NCBI GenBank assembly: GCA_028829895.1
Contig: CM054182.1
Span: 14,218,001-14,282,000, forward strand
Reading direction: 5' to 3'
From: Sinotaia quadrata
Lineage: Eukaryota > Mollusca > Gastropoda > Architaenioglossa > Viviparidae
DNA length: 64,000 nt
Part shown: positions 20,395-32,215 of the stretch, piece by piece
How positions within the stretch are numbered: the first letter of the stretch is position 1
Layout: every line of letters starts with the position of its first letter
Notes under the pieces: model-generated
What the model was told of the DNA's origin: nothing
Databases searched by the model: none
Seen by the model: the letters and a program-made list of their open reading frames with translations, nothing else
Program-made: the position numbers and the translations under genes

Positions 20395-20850
20395 TGTGGA
20401 AGAGTAAATTTGCATATCCCTATTTCTAAACTTATTTGATATATAAATTGTCAAAGTGGTCCTACCTCAGGCACTGCTAGTGCTGATATTCTTAAGTATT
20501 TGATATTCAAAGTTGAATGTAAAGAACTCATGTAAAGAATGTGCTAGACTAGCTGATGTAATCTAAACCAGCTTTTGGTGGATTACTTGTTTTTATTATC
20601 CATTGGTTAAGATTTACAAGAACAAGACCAGCCAATGGGCTGAGATCAAAAGTTTACCTGCTGTAAAGAATTTACTTTTTAATCACTTTGAATTTGGAGT
20701 GGCAGAGTCCGGTCATGAAAAGCAGCCATTAGCTTAATGGTGAGTTAACTGACTGATTGAGATAGAATGGACTTTAAAGTATTTCATGCATTTTGCTATT
20801 GATATGTTTACTTGCATTTTACATAGAGATATATTTGAGCAGATAGCACA
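20395..20850 (+). mobile_element. 5-prime part of the LTR-like family
   Basis: Begins TGTGGAAGAGTAAATTTGCA directly after the LINE fragment, and aligns by eye to 18629-19060 through CAGCCATTAGCTTAATGG and ACTGACTGATTGAGA. Similarity ends near 20840 and no CACA end follows. Confidence 0.75.
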
Positions 20851-21175
20851 CTTCAACACAGTGCAATACCACAAATACAAAACACACAACACTTAAAATC
20901 AACTATCATTCGCCTCTGGTGTCCTTCTGTATTCACCATGACCTTCCATCTCATCAGCTCCGAAATCCTGAAGAAAGCGAAGAAAATGACTGACAAAAAT
21001 CAAAAACTGTGAGACGACAGGAGAAAAGTAAAAATGCAGTTTAAATTTAGAAATACTCAGTGCATTTTAATATCATTATTGAAGAATGCACTGAGGCTTG
21101 ACCGAGATGTCTCGTCCGCCAATTTGGATTTGAGTACAAGGGAAAATGTTTCATTAATCCTGCATATCTCTAAAA
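20851..21175. other. Single-copy sequence, no gene recognised
   Basis: Nothing recognised; mixed composition. Confidence 0.4.
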
Positions 21176-21179
21176 GAAA

Positions 21180-21690
21180 GGATATCGTGGCGTGCCTGTA
21201 AGGGAGATCAGAGGAAAATATCGTATATCTGTAAGGGAGATCAGAGGAAAGGTTATTATGGCATGCCTGTACGGAGATCAGAGGAAAATATCGTATATCT
21301 GTAAGGGAGATCAGAGGAAAATATCGTATATCTTGTAAGGGAGATCAGAGGAAAATATCGTATATCTGTAAGGGAGATCAGAGGAAAGGATACAATGGCA
21401 TGCCTGTAAGAGAGATCAGAGGAAAATATCGTATATCTGTAAGGGAGATCAGAGGAAAATATCGTATATCTGTAAGGGAGATCAGAGGAAAATATCGTAT
21501 ATCTGTGAGATCAGAGGAAAGGATACAATGGCATGCCTGTACGAGAGATCAGAGGAAAGGTTATAATAGCATGCCTGTACGGAGATCAGAGGAAAGGATA
21601 TCCACATGCCTATAGGCAGAACAGAGGGAAGGATATCATGGTATGCGTGAGGGGAGATGAATGGAAAGGATATCATGGCATGCCGTTAGC
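21180..21690. repeat. Minisatellite, 33-bp unit, about 15 copies of two types
   Basis: GTAAGGGAGATCAGAGGAAA then ATATCGTATATCT, interspersed with a second type in which GGATACAATGGCATGCCT replaces the second half. Confidence 0.92.
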
Positions 21691-21726
21691 CATGTAATCA
21701 TGTCATACCTGTAGGCAAATCCGATT

Positions 21727-21744
21727 AAAAAAAAAAAAAAAAAT
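21727..21744. repeat. A18 homopolymer
   Basis: Uninterrupted run of 18 A; no retrotransposon sequence is recognisable before it. Confidence 0.9.
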
Positions 21745-21989
21745 ATCAAGATATTCAATTACTAATTCAGGGGAGAAAATACCTAATTATGTAATTTGAA
21801 AATCAGAGGAAAAATTTCAGTTGACATTACAAATTGAGCTCCATCTTGAACGAACTCATCAGTGCATCTTAACTTAAATCTAAAACAAAGCTGAACACAA
21901 TTCCTTAATAGATATCAATTCTTTATGCACACAACTACATATGAATAAATTCAGCCGAGTAGGGTAATGTTTAAGTATGAGCAATGTCT

Positions 21990-22680
21990 TAGACGGATAG
22001 TCTCAAATTGAGAGTTACTACCATTCCTTAACAACGATGACAATTGACGGTGCGTTGTCAGCTATTTGAAGATCAGCGGCTTGTCACATTGGCATTAAGT
22101 GTAAGTCTTTTGGAGTAGCCGCCCCTGACAGTGGCGTGCTTTGATCTGTTGCCTGTTATCCCGTCAAAGTAGCTGCTAATAGGATGAGCGCTAGTTCCGT
22201 CTTAGGGCCTTTCGGTGCGGGTGAGCCGGCCTGTCACACCACCGACCATAAACGTCCTCCACACCTTTCCAGCCCGCAAGTCCGTGACGTGAAAAAGCAC
22301 TAGCTTTGATCGCAAGTGCGTCAGAGGTAATGGCCTCATTTGCGATTGTCATTCGCACGCAACTCTGGTAACCTCTTGAAGCAGTTATCTTCCCATTGGC
22401 GAGTCTGGCCAGGGCCACTCTAGCTCCAAGCCTTTCCCCCGCGTGCAGCTCTTGACAACGTCGACAGGCTTTGCCGCCATGGCTGCCAACTCTCCACGCT
22501 AGAGAAACATGACGTGAGGTGTCGTGAAGTGTCGGTGATTATGACGGTGCGTGAAAGGAAAGCGACTTGTCTGCTGAAAGCTCCCCACTTTTCTTCGTCA
22601 CCCGTCTTTCCTGTGCAGATAACTGCTTGAGCAAGAAACCATTCATGGGCAGGCAGATTGTGTACAGAGTTAATTTCCCC
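21990..22680. other. GC-richer complex island, about 0.7 kb
   Basis: Non-repetitive, relatively GC-rich DNA including GCCGCCATGGCTGCC at about 22472 (two opposed GCCAT words), T-box-like AGGTGTCGTGAAGTGTC near 22517, and CTTTGATC near 22304. No frame has a recognisable domain. Conserved non-coding element or exon; undecided. Confidence 0.4.
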
Positions 22681-22984
22681 TGAAAGTAATGGCGATTATT
22701 TATTAACAAAAGTGTAAACTACTGATATTATTCTTGATTTGATCTTTTTTTTTAAAGCAAAATATCGTCTCATGTTCTCTGCATGGGTTTGCATGAATAT
22801 ATTGGATATCTTTTCTTTGTAATCGATTGCAGGGTTTTAATAGTAAACACATCTAAAATAATCATAGGAAAAAAAGGAACAACAGGTCGTTAGGTTTATA
22901 CCGTTCTGTTTAAAATGGGGTGTGGCGGTGGGACATCTTTAGATAAATATAAGTGTGTGGGGTAGTTTTTAAGTGGATTAGCTT
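22681..22984. other. AT-rich single-copy stretch
   Basis: Nothing recognised. Confidence 0.4.
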
Positions 22985-22989
22985 AAATG

Positions 22990-23640
22990 TTGAAACAACT
23001 TGTGGATTATGCAATATCAGTAGAAGACAGATGGCTGGTATTTTGCGGAAAGTCAGCTGCACTATCAGTAGAAGATAGGGGGTTGGTGCTCAAGACAAGA
23101 CTCATCACAGTAAGCACCATCCTAACAGATGGCTGGTATTACTTCAAACACCATTCTAACAGATGGTTGATATTACTTCGAACACCATACTAACAGATGG
23201 CCGATATAATATCAAACATCATATCACCATACTAAAATGATTGATATCATATCCAACACAACACCACCATACTAACAGATAGCAGATATTATACCAAACA
23301 CCATACCAACATACTAAGAGACGGCTGGTGTTATTTCAAACACCATATCACCGTAGTAACAGATGGCTGGTATTATCAAACATCATACCACCATACTAAC
23401 AGGTGGATGATATATCAACTACCATACCACCATACTAACAGGTGGATGATATATCAAATACCATACCACCATACTAACAGACAGCTAATAACATCTCAAA
23501 CACTGTAAAACCATGCTACAAGAGGGCTGATAGTATATACATCATACCCCCATAAAAACAGATGAATGAAAATATATCAGTCACCATACTACCATACTAC
23601 TAAATGTCTGATCATATATCAAACACCATACCACCACTCT
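22990..23640. repeat. Minisatellite, about 45-48 bp unit, about 13 copies
   Basis: CACCATACTAACAGATGGCT then GGTATTATATCAAACACCAT. Early copies carry AAGACAGATGGCTGGTATT; later ones vary in length. Confidence 0.85.
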
Positions 23641-24400
23641 ACCAGAAGTCAGGATGGCTGTCAGGAAAGAGGTCACTGAGTCAAGATCATTTATTCTCTT
23701 CGTACATCTTTTCGCTACTTCATTCTACTGTCAACTTGCTTTGGTAACTGTCACAACAAAGCATTCTTGACTCTTATGATAATCTCCAGCCCTGCCAAGC
23801 ATGACATAAACTAAAATAAATTATACAAAATATTAACAGTACAAAGAACACCGACCGACTGGTGATAAAGTAAGTATGTAAAGTCCTTCTTTGCCTGGTT
23901 TCCCAACATCATTCATTTAGAAAGACGTTTTAAGTTTGGAGCCTTCTACAGATACCGTGACTATGACACGAATGCGTTACAGAAACATCTGTTCTGAGAA
24001 ATATACAGGCACAAGATAATTTAGTTCTTTCTGTAGCTTGTGTCGTTCCAAAAACATCAGTTCTGAAAAATATACAAGCACAAGGAAATTTGGTTCTTAA
24101 CCGCGCTCGTACGTCTCTCCAAAGATTTAATATTCTTGCGGTTGATTCCAATTCTGATTTAACTTTTAACTTGGCCGGAAACAAGGGGAAAGACAGTGCG
24201 TACACAGTGCAAATCTGTGAATTCCTGGAAGCATGAGTACATAACTCGCAGTCCAATACTTTTCTTGATCAGTCAGGAAATGTCACAAAAGTATATCGCA
24301 AAAAAGGCCTAAATGTTACATATGCATGTTTCTATATACATGATTTTATGTGTGTATGTATGCAATATTTCTAGATTAATATCATTTACTCCTATCCGAA
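23641..24400. other. Mostly single-copy sequence with a 69-bp duplication
   Basis: AAACATCTGTTCTGAGAAAT at 23983 and its relative at 24052 mark a 69-bp tandem pair (about 23975-24112). A 108-codon minus frame (23930-24256) reads through both copies and has no recognisable domain. Confidence 0.5.
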
Positions 24401-24409
24401 TGACTGGTC

Positions 24410-24680
24410 AGAGAGGTTTGAAGTTGCGAGGTTTACCTCTGTGTCTCTGCTATCTTCTTTTATCGTACGTTATTCCTGAGGTGATTATATAGCAAGAGAT
24501 TTATCTCTGCGCCTCTTCCTATCTCCGTTTATCGTACGTTATTCTTGAGTCTGCTGTAGCAACAAATTTACCTCAGTATCTCTGCTGGTTCATTTATCGT
24601 ACTTTTTTTTCATGAGTTTACTAGCTTACTCCTCTGTGTCTCTTGTCCTTCGTACGTTATTTCTGAGTTTACAAGAACAC
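24410..24680. repeat. Tandem repeat, about 65-75 bp unit, 4 copies
   Basis: TTTATCGTACGTTATTCCTG recurs with CTCTGTGTCTCTGCTATCTT and a following GAGTTTACTAGC-like segment. Confidence 0.8.
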
Positions 24681-24884
24681 TTTTACATATAATGAGTTAA
24701 AACTAATCCGCTCATTGGAGAAACAAGTTGTCACATGAATTCATGTATAGAAAAATATGAAAATACAAAATAAGATAAAGGAATCTGCTACCTGAAAAGT
24801 CACATAGCTAAAACGAGTACTAAATGACTTCAAGGACTAAAACTTGTGAAATAACTTCTCGACGAACATGGGGTACAGACATTA

Positions 24885-24980
24885 CAGCCATAGAGTGGGT
24901 GTGACTAATGTGATAAATGTATTGCTGAATTACTCTGTAGAGCGGGTATGACTATTGTGATAAATGTATGTGTATGTAAA
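24885..24980. repeat. 47-bp tandem duplication
   Basis: TAGAGTGGGTGTGACTAATG at 24891 and TAGAGCGGGTATGACTATTG at 24938, each followed by TGATAAATGTAT. Confidence 0.88.
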
Positions 24981-25059
24981 TAACATTTTGCTCCTTTCGG
25001 AAACAGATAATAGTAAAATTACCACTGCAATTGATTATGAAACAAATTGCTACTATAAT

Positions 25060-25295
25060 AACCAAGACATTAATCTATGGAATAAACATTGCTAAATGAC
25101 TACTAAGTGAACCCACGGAGCAGACATTGCTAAATTTAAAATAGAATGAGCCCCCAAAACATATGTTACTAAAATGTACTAATTAATGAAGTAATCGACA
25201 GAAAACTACAAATCACCTCTCATGAAACATATTGCAAACAAGAACTATTGAGCGAGTCCTCGGAACATATTTTATTAGTAGGGATATAGGTGAAT
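25060..25295. repeat. Degenerate repeat leading into the 35-bp array
   Basis: TGCTAAATGACTACTAAGTG and relatives recur irregularly, with GAACCCACGGAGCA-like tails. Vocabulary overlaps the next array (ACTACTGAATGAA). Confidence 0.55.
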
Positions 25296-25299
25296 CCAA

Positions 25300-25900
25300 A
25301 TACAAACCACAGCTACAAGGACTACTGAATGAATCTACAAACTACAGCTAATAGGACTACTGAATGAATCTACAAACTACAGCTAATAGGACTACTGAAT
25401 GAATCTACAAACTACAGCTAATAGGACTACTGAATGAATCTACAAACTACAGCTAATAGGACTACTGAATGAATCTACAAACTACAGCTAATAGGACTAC
25501 TGAATGAATCTACAAACTACAGCTATTAAGACTACTGAATGAATCTACAAACTACAGCTATTAAGACTACTGAATGAATCTACAAACTATAGCTAATAGG
25601 ACTGCTGAATGAATCTACAAACTACAGCTATTAAGACTACTGAATGAATCTACAAACTACAGCTATTAAGACTACTGAATGAATCTACAAACTATAGCTA
25701 ATAGGACTGCTGAATGAATCTACAAACTACAGCTAATAGGACTACTGAATGAATCTACAAACTACAGCTATTAAGACTACTGAATGAATCTACAAACTAC
25801 AGCTATTAAGACTACTGAATGAATCTACAAACTATAGCTAATAGGACTGCTGAATGAATCTACATACAAACTGCAGCTATTAAGACTACTGAATGAAACC
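25300..25900. repeat. Higher-order minisatellite, 35-bp monomer, about 17 copies
   Basis: GAATCTACAAACTACAGCTA then ATAGGACTACTGAAT, exact 35-bp steps (25331, 25366 and on). After five identical monomers, three variants cycle: TTAAG, TTAAG, then a TATAGCT...GACTGC type, giving a 105-bp block seen three times with one extra monomer. Confidence 0.95.
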
Positions 25901-26690
25901 TCAGAGCGTATATTATTAAACTATTTCATTGGAGAAAAATCTCATAACTCATCCAGAGGGAAAAAAAAGCATCAATAGAATGTATATTTTAAAATTATTT
26001 CTGAAAGAAAAATATAAAAAACGGGGAGAAATCGCAGAAAATAAAAACACCAGAAAAGAAAGATCACATGACAAAGGTCACCATGGCCATTCTTGGGACT
26101 TGAGGGGCCTATGCTGCCTTATTCTAAGTGAAAAAGTGTAACTGAAACAAGGAGAAAGATATTGAACATTGAATGAATTAGACAATTTAATGCAACAACA
26201 ACTCCTTTCCTTGCTATTTTCGTGTATATAATACATTTCGGACCCTCTTTTGTTTGTGTGTAAGCCGTCTGCAGCGCGATGCGTCGGGAGCGTGGTGATT
26301 ACGTCACCGTTAGCAATGCCTGTACGAATACGACGACTATCAAAGAATGACAAAAATTCAAGAAGCTTAACATGACAATACCAAATAATTATTAGACAGG
26401 AGGGCAGGTATAACTTGTCCTTGACTTCGTTACAATGTTGGTACTTTTCATACAGTGTTTGTGTGTGTGTGGTTATATATATTCGTGGTTACATACATTA
26501 TTACTGTTGGTATTTTTCATACACTGTTTTTAAAAGCAGTAAGAAGGGAATGGTTTGACTGAAAATCCACAAATAAGTCCTCATCCAAGAGTCTATGCTC
26601 TGATTCCTGCTCAGGATGAAAAATTTAATAAATATGTAATGGATATGTTCCACTACACTTCTGCATGTTTGCTTTTATTTTACTGTTCTC
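25901..26690. other. Single-copy sequence, no gene recognised
   Basis: A-rich then mixed DNA, with a short duplication of GTTGGTACTTTTCATACA-like sequence (26431 and 26506). A 91-codon minus frame (26078-26353) matches nothing known to me. Confidence 0.4.
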
Positions 26691-26691
26691 T

Positions 26692-26739
26692 CTCCATCTC
26701 TCTCTCCATCCATCCATTATCTCTCTCTCTTTCTCTCTC

Positions 26740-26770
<31 letters not shown>

Positions 26771-26835
26771 ATCTATCCATCCATCCATCCATCCATCCAT
26801 CCACCTATCTATGCACATACACACATACTCACACA
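26692..26835. repeat. Compound (TC)n-(CATC)n microsatellite
   Basis: CT dinucleotides grade into CATC tetranucleotides and a short CA tail. The strand is purely pyrimidine over much of the first half. Confidence 0.95.
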
Positions 26836-27064
26836 CAAGCGCTCGCTTGCATACTGAATAATTTCCAAGGAAAATGTATTGTTACAAGTACTACTGACTG
26901 TGTGTATAGAATATGTATTAATAAATCTTCCAGAGAGCCGGTACGCGAACTCTGCATCAAGGAAAGAGGATTGTAAATTGGGATCAGACAGGATGGAACT
27001 AGAAACCCCTCAGTCACGGAATATTTTATATTCATTGACTTTCAAACTCATCTATATTTTGCTT

Positions 27065-27850
27065 ATGTCTCTTTCGTGCTATAACGTTTGTTTACATTTG
27101 GCAAGCACAGTTATTGGAGAGGAGTCTTAGCGTTTGTTTACATTTAGCCAGCACAGTTATATACAAGAGAGGAGTCTTAATATTTGTTTACATTTAGCCA
27201 GCACAGTTACAAGAGAGGAGTCTTAATATTTGTTTACATTTAGCCAGAACATTTACCGGAGAGGAGTCTTAACGTTTGTTTACATTTAGCCAGCACAGTT
27301 ACAAGAGAGGAGTCTTAATATTTGTTTACATTTAGCCAGCACAGTTACAAGAGAGGAGTCTTAATATTTGTTTACATTTAGCCAGAACATTTACCGGAGA
27401 GGAGTCTTAACGTTTGTTTACATTTAGCCAGCACAGTTACAAGAGAGGAGTCTTAATATTTGTTTACATTTAGCCAGAACATTTACCAGAGAGGAGTCTT
27501 AACATTTGTTTACATTTAGTCCGCACAATTACTTGAGAGGAGTCTTAAGGTTTTGTTTACCTTTAGTAAGCACAGTTACTAGAGAGGAGTCTTAACGTTT
27601 TGTTTACCTTTAGTAAGCACAGTTACTAGAGAGGAGTCTTAAAGTTTGCTTACATTTAGCAAGTACAGTTACTTAAGAGGAGTCTTAACGTTTGCTTGCA
27701 TTTAGCAAGTACAGTTACTTGAGAGGAGCCTTAAAATTTTTACATTTAGCAAGCTCAGTTTAATCGATAGGAGTTTTAATGTTTGTTTACATTTAGCCAG
27801 CACAGTTACTAGAGAGGAGTCTTAACGTTTATTTACATTTGGGCAGCAAT
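27065..27850. repeat. Minisatellite, 46-bp unit, about 16 copies
   Basis: ACGTTTGTTTACATTTAGCC then AGCACAGTTACAAGAGAGGA and GTCTTA. Most units carry TGTTTAC, the forkhead core. A pair-wise alternation (AGCACAGTTACAAGAG and AGAACATTTACCGGAG) is visible between 27180 and 27500. Confidence 0.93.
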
Positions 27851-28745
27851 TAAACTACAATATTTATTATTACACTTATGCAATAATTAAACTACTATAT
27901 TAATATTTGCTTACATTTATCCAATAACTAAAGTAAAATATTAATGCTTGTTTACATTTATCCAACAATTAAACTAGAATAATAATGTTTGCTTACATTT
28001 ATCCAACAATTAAACTAGAATGTTCATGTTTGTTTACATTTAACCAATGCTTAAACTAAAATATTAGTAATTGTTTATACTTAGTTATTAAACTACAATA
28101 TTAATGATTGTTTACATTCAGTGAGTAATTAAACTACAATATTAATAATTGTTTTTTTACATTAAACCAATGCTTAAACTAAAATATTATTGTTTGGTAA
28201 GTCAGTAATTAAACTATAATATTAATGATTGCATATATTTAATTATTAAACTACAATATTAATAATGATTGTTTACATTCAGTGAGTAATTAAACGACAA
28301 TATTAATAATTGTTTACATTTAGTCAGAAATTAAACTTCAGTAGTAATGATTGTTTACATTTAGTATTTAAACTATTATATTATAATGTTTACTTATATA
28401 GTCAGTAATAAACATAAGTGGCCTATGTTTACATTTTGCCGCTTGTATAAATGTTTATATATATTGACGCTTGTTTTAATTTAATCAGTAAAATAAAAGT
28501 TTTCATTGAAATTAATCTCTAATTAAATTTAGCTAATGCCTAGAGTGAATCATTAACTTCTGTTTACATTTAGCAAATAATTAAAGTGACTTATTAATTT
28601 ATATTTACATTTAATTAATAAATAAAGTGGCTTATTAATTTCTACTTAAATTTAACTAATAACTTATGTGACTCATTAAAATCTGTTTAAATTTAGCTAA
28701 TACCTAAAGTGACTTATTAACTTCTATTCACCTTTGGCAATAATT
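27851..28745. repeat. Degenerate continuation of the TGTTTAC array
   Basis: TTGTTTACATTTAGTCAGTA and ATTAAACTACAATATTAATG alternate with about 38-45 bp spacing. The TTTACATTTA core links this to the 46-bp array, while the second half of the unit has been replaced. Confidence 0.75.
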
Positions 28746-28757
28746 GAAGTGACTAAG

Positions 28758-29165
28758 TGTGACGCCTACGTCACATTAGTTATTGGTTAGATTGTTATTA
28801 TTTAAATTATTTAATCATCCATAACTAATTACAAGTAATGAGAATCTTAATTTATGTTATTAATAATTCTTCATAAGAGACCACTCGTCTCCCTCTCTCA
28901 CTTGGCTGATATGCGGGCGCTGTAAACGTTTTCTCTCTTCCACAACATTAAAGATAAACATTTACGTCACACAATATTTCCGTATGTAGAAACCTTCTTG
29001 CCAAAGGAAAAGACAAAACTGTCTTTTAACCTATATTTAATGAGCCCCCTTCCACCCACTTCTTCCTCTCTTACAACATTCTCAATTACAAATCCTGCAA
29101 CAATTTTATTAGCCCAATATCCACACAGCATATGAAATATAGCATCGTTCAAAATTCACAAGTAT
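28758..29165 (-). mobile_element. 3-prime part of the LTR-like family
   Basis: The minus strand carries AATAAAATTGTTGCAGG, a GTGGGTGGAAGGGGGCTCAT block, GAGAAAACGTTTACAGCGCC and ACTTGTAATTAGTTATGGAT, and ends GTAGGCGTCACA at 28758. All these blocks recur in order on the minus strand of 9284-9680 and on the plus strand of 48370-48734. The terminal 18 bases, TGTGACGCCTACGTCACA on plus, form an inverted repeat. The expected 5-prime half is not found beyond 29165. Confidence 0.75.
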
Positions 29166-29199
29166 ATTATACAGCTTAGTCAAATTCCTTACACTACTT

Positions 29200-29450
29200 A
29201 CAAAAGTGACTATCTATTTATATATATTAATACTTAAACTAAATTTTAACTTATTGTTATGTGACAGGATGGCATGTCAAACGTTAAAGGAATTATTTTT
29301 TACACGATCAGATTTAATACTTAAAATAAATTTTGACTTAGTGTTATTTGACAGGATGACATTTCAAAATTTAGGAATATTTTTTTCACGAAAAGACTTA
29401 ATACTTAAATTTTAACTTTGTGTTTTTTGACTGGATGGCAGGTGAAAAGG
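29200..29450. repeat. Tandem repeat, about 78-86 bp unit, 3 copies
   Basis: TTGACAGGATGGCATGTCAA and relatives occur at about 29264, 29350 and 29428, each preceded by TTAATACTTAAA...TTTTAAC. Confidence 0.82.
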
Positions 29451-30090
29451 GCGTTCAAGTGAGTCAAATATAGTAGTCATCATCATCATCGATCTGACTT
29501 CCAATCAAGCCTTCTAATAAACAAATTCATTTATGCTCCTAGCAATGCATTCATTGTAATTTCATATTCTGGTGACTAGTCACTCGCAAGACTCCATTCA
29601 TATTATTTTCGATATTACAATAAACTACAATAATTATTTTGAAGTAGATTTATTCAACAAGGAAATCTTGGTTGCGTAGTTTAAAATAGAATTATAAAGA
29701 AGCAGGAAATATAGCGTCGAGATGCATATTTGTGGCACGGCCCATCTTCTGTCAAAGGCGCCATTGTTCTTTCTTCCCCGGTTCGGTTTCGTACTGGACA
29801 CATACTGTAAACAATCTACGTAATAAGACCTCAAAACAGCATAGTATCATTTTATAATATAATTATAAAATCAAAAAACCGGTGGGTATATTCAAATAAT
29901 ACAACTAATGCAAAAATAAATTGTAGCATTTTATTAGCTTTCGGCAGATAGTGGATAAATGACGGTTACCATACTTTTTTCTCCAACTAGTACGTACGCA
30001 CTTTACGTCGGCGGGCGTTTTACGAATAAATTTCATCACAAAAGTTACAACCTTCAGCGTTATCGGAGGTGGGTGGGGTGTGCGCTATAT
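29451..30090. other. Single-copy stretch with a modest GC-rich island
   Basis: AT-rich flanks around 29720-30070, which contains GGCGCCATTGTTC near 29757 and TACGTCGGCGGGCGTTTTAC near 30003. No coding frame is convincing. Confidence 0.35.
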
Positions 30091-30094
30091 CCGC

Positions 30095-30525
30095 TAAAAC
30101 ACATTAATTGCAAAAGTAACTTAATAAAATCTACTTACATCTTATTACAAAAGTTACTAAATAATCTCTACTTACATTTAAATTACAAGAGTGACTTATT
30201 ATCGTCAGCTCACACTTAACTAATAACAAAAAGGACTTACTAGCGTCTACTCACACTTAATTTAATAACAAAAGGGACTTAAGATCGTCTACTCACACTT
30301 AACTAATAATAAAAGGGACTTAATATCGTCAGCTCACACTTAACTAATAACAAATGTGACTTAATAACATCGACTCACAAGTAACTAATAACAAACGTGA
30401 CTTAATAATATCTACTCACCCTTAACTAATAACAAAAGTAACGTAATAACGTCTACTTACATTTAACTAATAGCAAACATGACTTAATAAGGTCTGTTAC
30501 TTACATCTAGCCGATAATAAAAAGG
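30095..30525. repeat. Minisatellite, 41-bp unit, about 11 copies
   Basis: CACACTTAACTAATAACAAA then AGTGACTTAATAACGTCTAC, with starts at 30211, 30252, 30294, 30335, 30376 and 30417. Confidence 0.92.
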
Positions 30526-30700
30526 AGTTTCATTTGTTTGCATTAAACTAGAGAAATTAGCTTGTAAACAAACAAAAACTAGTTTATCGGGAAAATAAAG
30601 ATGACTTTACAAAAAAAGCGCATTAAGTTACAGAACGAATTAAACATTTTTTTTTTGTCACAAGTACTTCAAGTAAATGTATAAAGTGCGTTCTCTCTTA
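30526..30700. other. AT-rich single-copy stretch
   Basis: Nothing recognised. Confidence 0.4.
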
Positions 30701-30704
30701 AGCA

Positions 30705-30875
30705 CGTTCTAGAATCTAGATGTATCTTATCACATGTACTAGATATGTTTTATCACAAGTACTAGGCGTGCCTTATCAAACGTAATAAACGTGTCTTGTC
30801 ACAAGTACTTGACTGTCTTATCACAAGTACTAGACGTGTCTTGTCTTTAGACGTGTCTTGTCACAAGTAAGTGTA
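30705..30875. repeat. Degenerate 22-32 bp tandem repeat
   Basis: GTCTTGTCACAAGTACTAGAC and relatives recur about six times. The palindromic half-words TTGTCACAAG and CTAGA vary. Confidence 0.75.
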
Positions 30876-31255
30876 TGAATACAATATATGGTCCCTAACG
30901 CGTAGTAAAAATCGTTCTCAAACACTGTAATTGTTTAAATTTATTACAAAATTACACAATTTGATCATTATGACTTTGAGGATAAAATGCTCCTTTTTTC
31001 AAAAATGATATCTACTAATTGATGAAAAGTGTTTGTTTTGCATTATCTTTCATTAGTATTTGTCGGTTTGGAGGATAATAAAAACTTTCTCTGCTTGAAA
31101 TAAGTATTTTGATTGTTGAAAATTACGTATAAATCTTCTTACTATATCATCACCAGTAACTGTTAAATTATGGAATAAAAGAGAGTTGTGTTCTTGAAAA
31201 TAGAGAACAGGCGTGTCTTTTTAATTTCTATAAGTCTCTAAAACAACATTTTAGT
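30876..31255. other. AT-rich single-copy stretch
   Basis: Nothing recognised. Confidence 0.4.
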
Positions 31256-31259
31256 TCTA

Positions 31260-31750
31260 GGAACAATTCCCTGGATTTTTCATGGTATGGCAGTGGCTTC
31301 CCTTTGGCACAAGATGGATGAGCCATGGCTTGTTTTATTGATCTTGCTTATTGAGAAGTCGTGGCTGTCGGCTTGAAATATCTTGTGCGGCCGTCGTAAA
31401 ACAAAAGCTGGGCGATGGAACGTCGGTGCTGACAGAGAATAACGGCATGCGAGAGCAAGATGGCGCCAGGAGCCGTGACCTCCGCGAAATAGATTGAAGA
31501 GCTCCCGGCAAGGGGAGAGAAATATGAAGCGAGCCGGACAAAGGTCATGCAATTTTCTGCCGAAACATATTACACTCGTTCACCGAAGTGCCATGCCTGC
31601 TGCAATATTAGTCTCCCAAGAAACATCAGATTGCCCCACTGGGGTAATCACTAGGCCTTCGGAAAGGAAGACAGACTATCTGTCTCTGTAATGTTGGACT
31701 GGATCACGAACTTGGATGATAAGGGACCAATATTTTATAGCCAGGTTCAT
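31260..31750. other. GC-richer complex island with YY1-type motif
   Basis: Non-repetitive; contains AAGATGGCGCC at 31457-31467. Three overlapping minus frames cover 31280-31552, but none has a recognisable domain, and their overlap argues against coding. Confidence 0.4.
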
Positions 31751-31859
31751 ATTTTTCTATTATTTTTGTTGTTGTTTTCTTCTTTACAATAGGATCATGT
31801 GATCAAATTTTGTTAGAACGAGCCCTATCATGCTGACTTTGGAAATTGGTCCATTGTGT

Positions 31860-32215
31860 CATAGTGTTTTTTCACTCAAACTAGAGTGTCAGTGTTTTTC
31901 CACTCTTAAACTAGTATGTCGAAGTGTTTTTCCACTCTTTAACTAGTGTGTTATAGTGTTTTTATCACACTTAAACTAGTGCATTATAGTTTTTTTCATT
32001 CTTAAACTAGTGTGTCATAGTGTTTTTTTTCAATCTTAAACTAGTGTGTCATAGTGTTTTTTTTCACTCTTAAACTAGTGTGCCATAAAGTTTTCTTTCA
32101 CTTTTAAACTAGTCCGCTAAGATTTTTTCTCTCTTAATCTAGACCTCCACAATGTTTTCTTTCATTTTAAAACTAGTCTGCTAAGTTTCTTTTCACTTGT
32201 AAACTAGAACGCGAT
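31860..32215. repeat. Minisatellite, 32-36 bp unit, about 10 copies
   Basis: TTAAACTAGTGTGTCATAGT then GTTTTTTTTCACTC. Length differences come mainly from the T run. Confidence 0.9.

Noticed and set aside
21727..21744. Poly(A) tail of a retroposed sequence
   Set aside because: The preceding DNA is minisatellite and no target duplication or retroposed body is visible.
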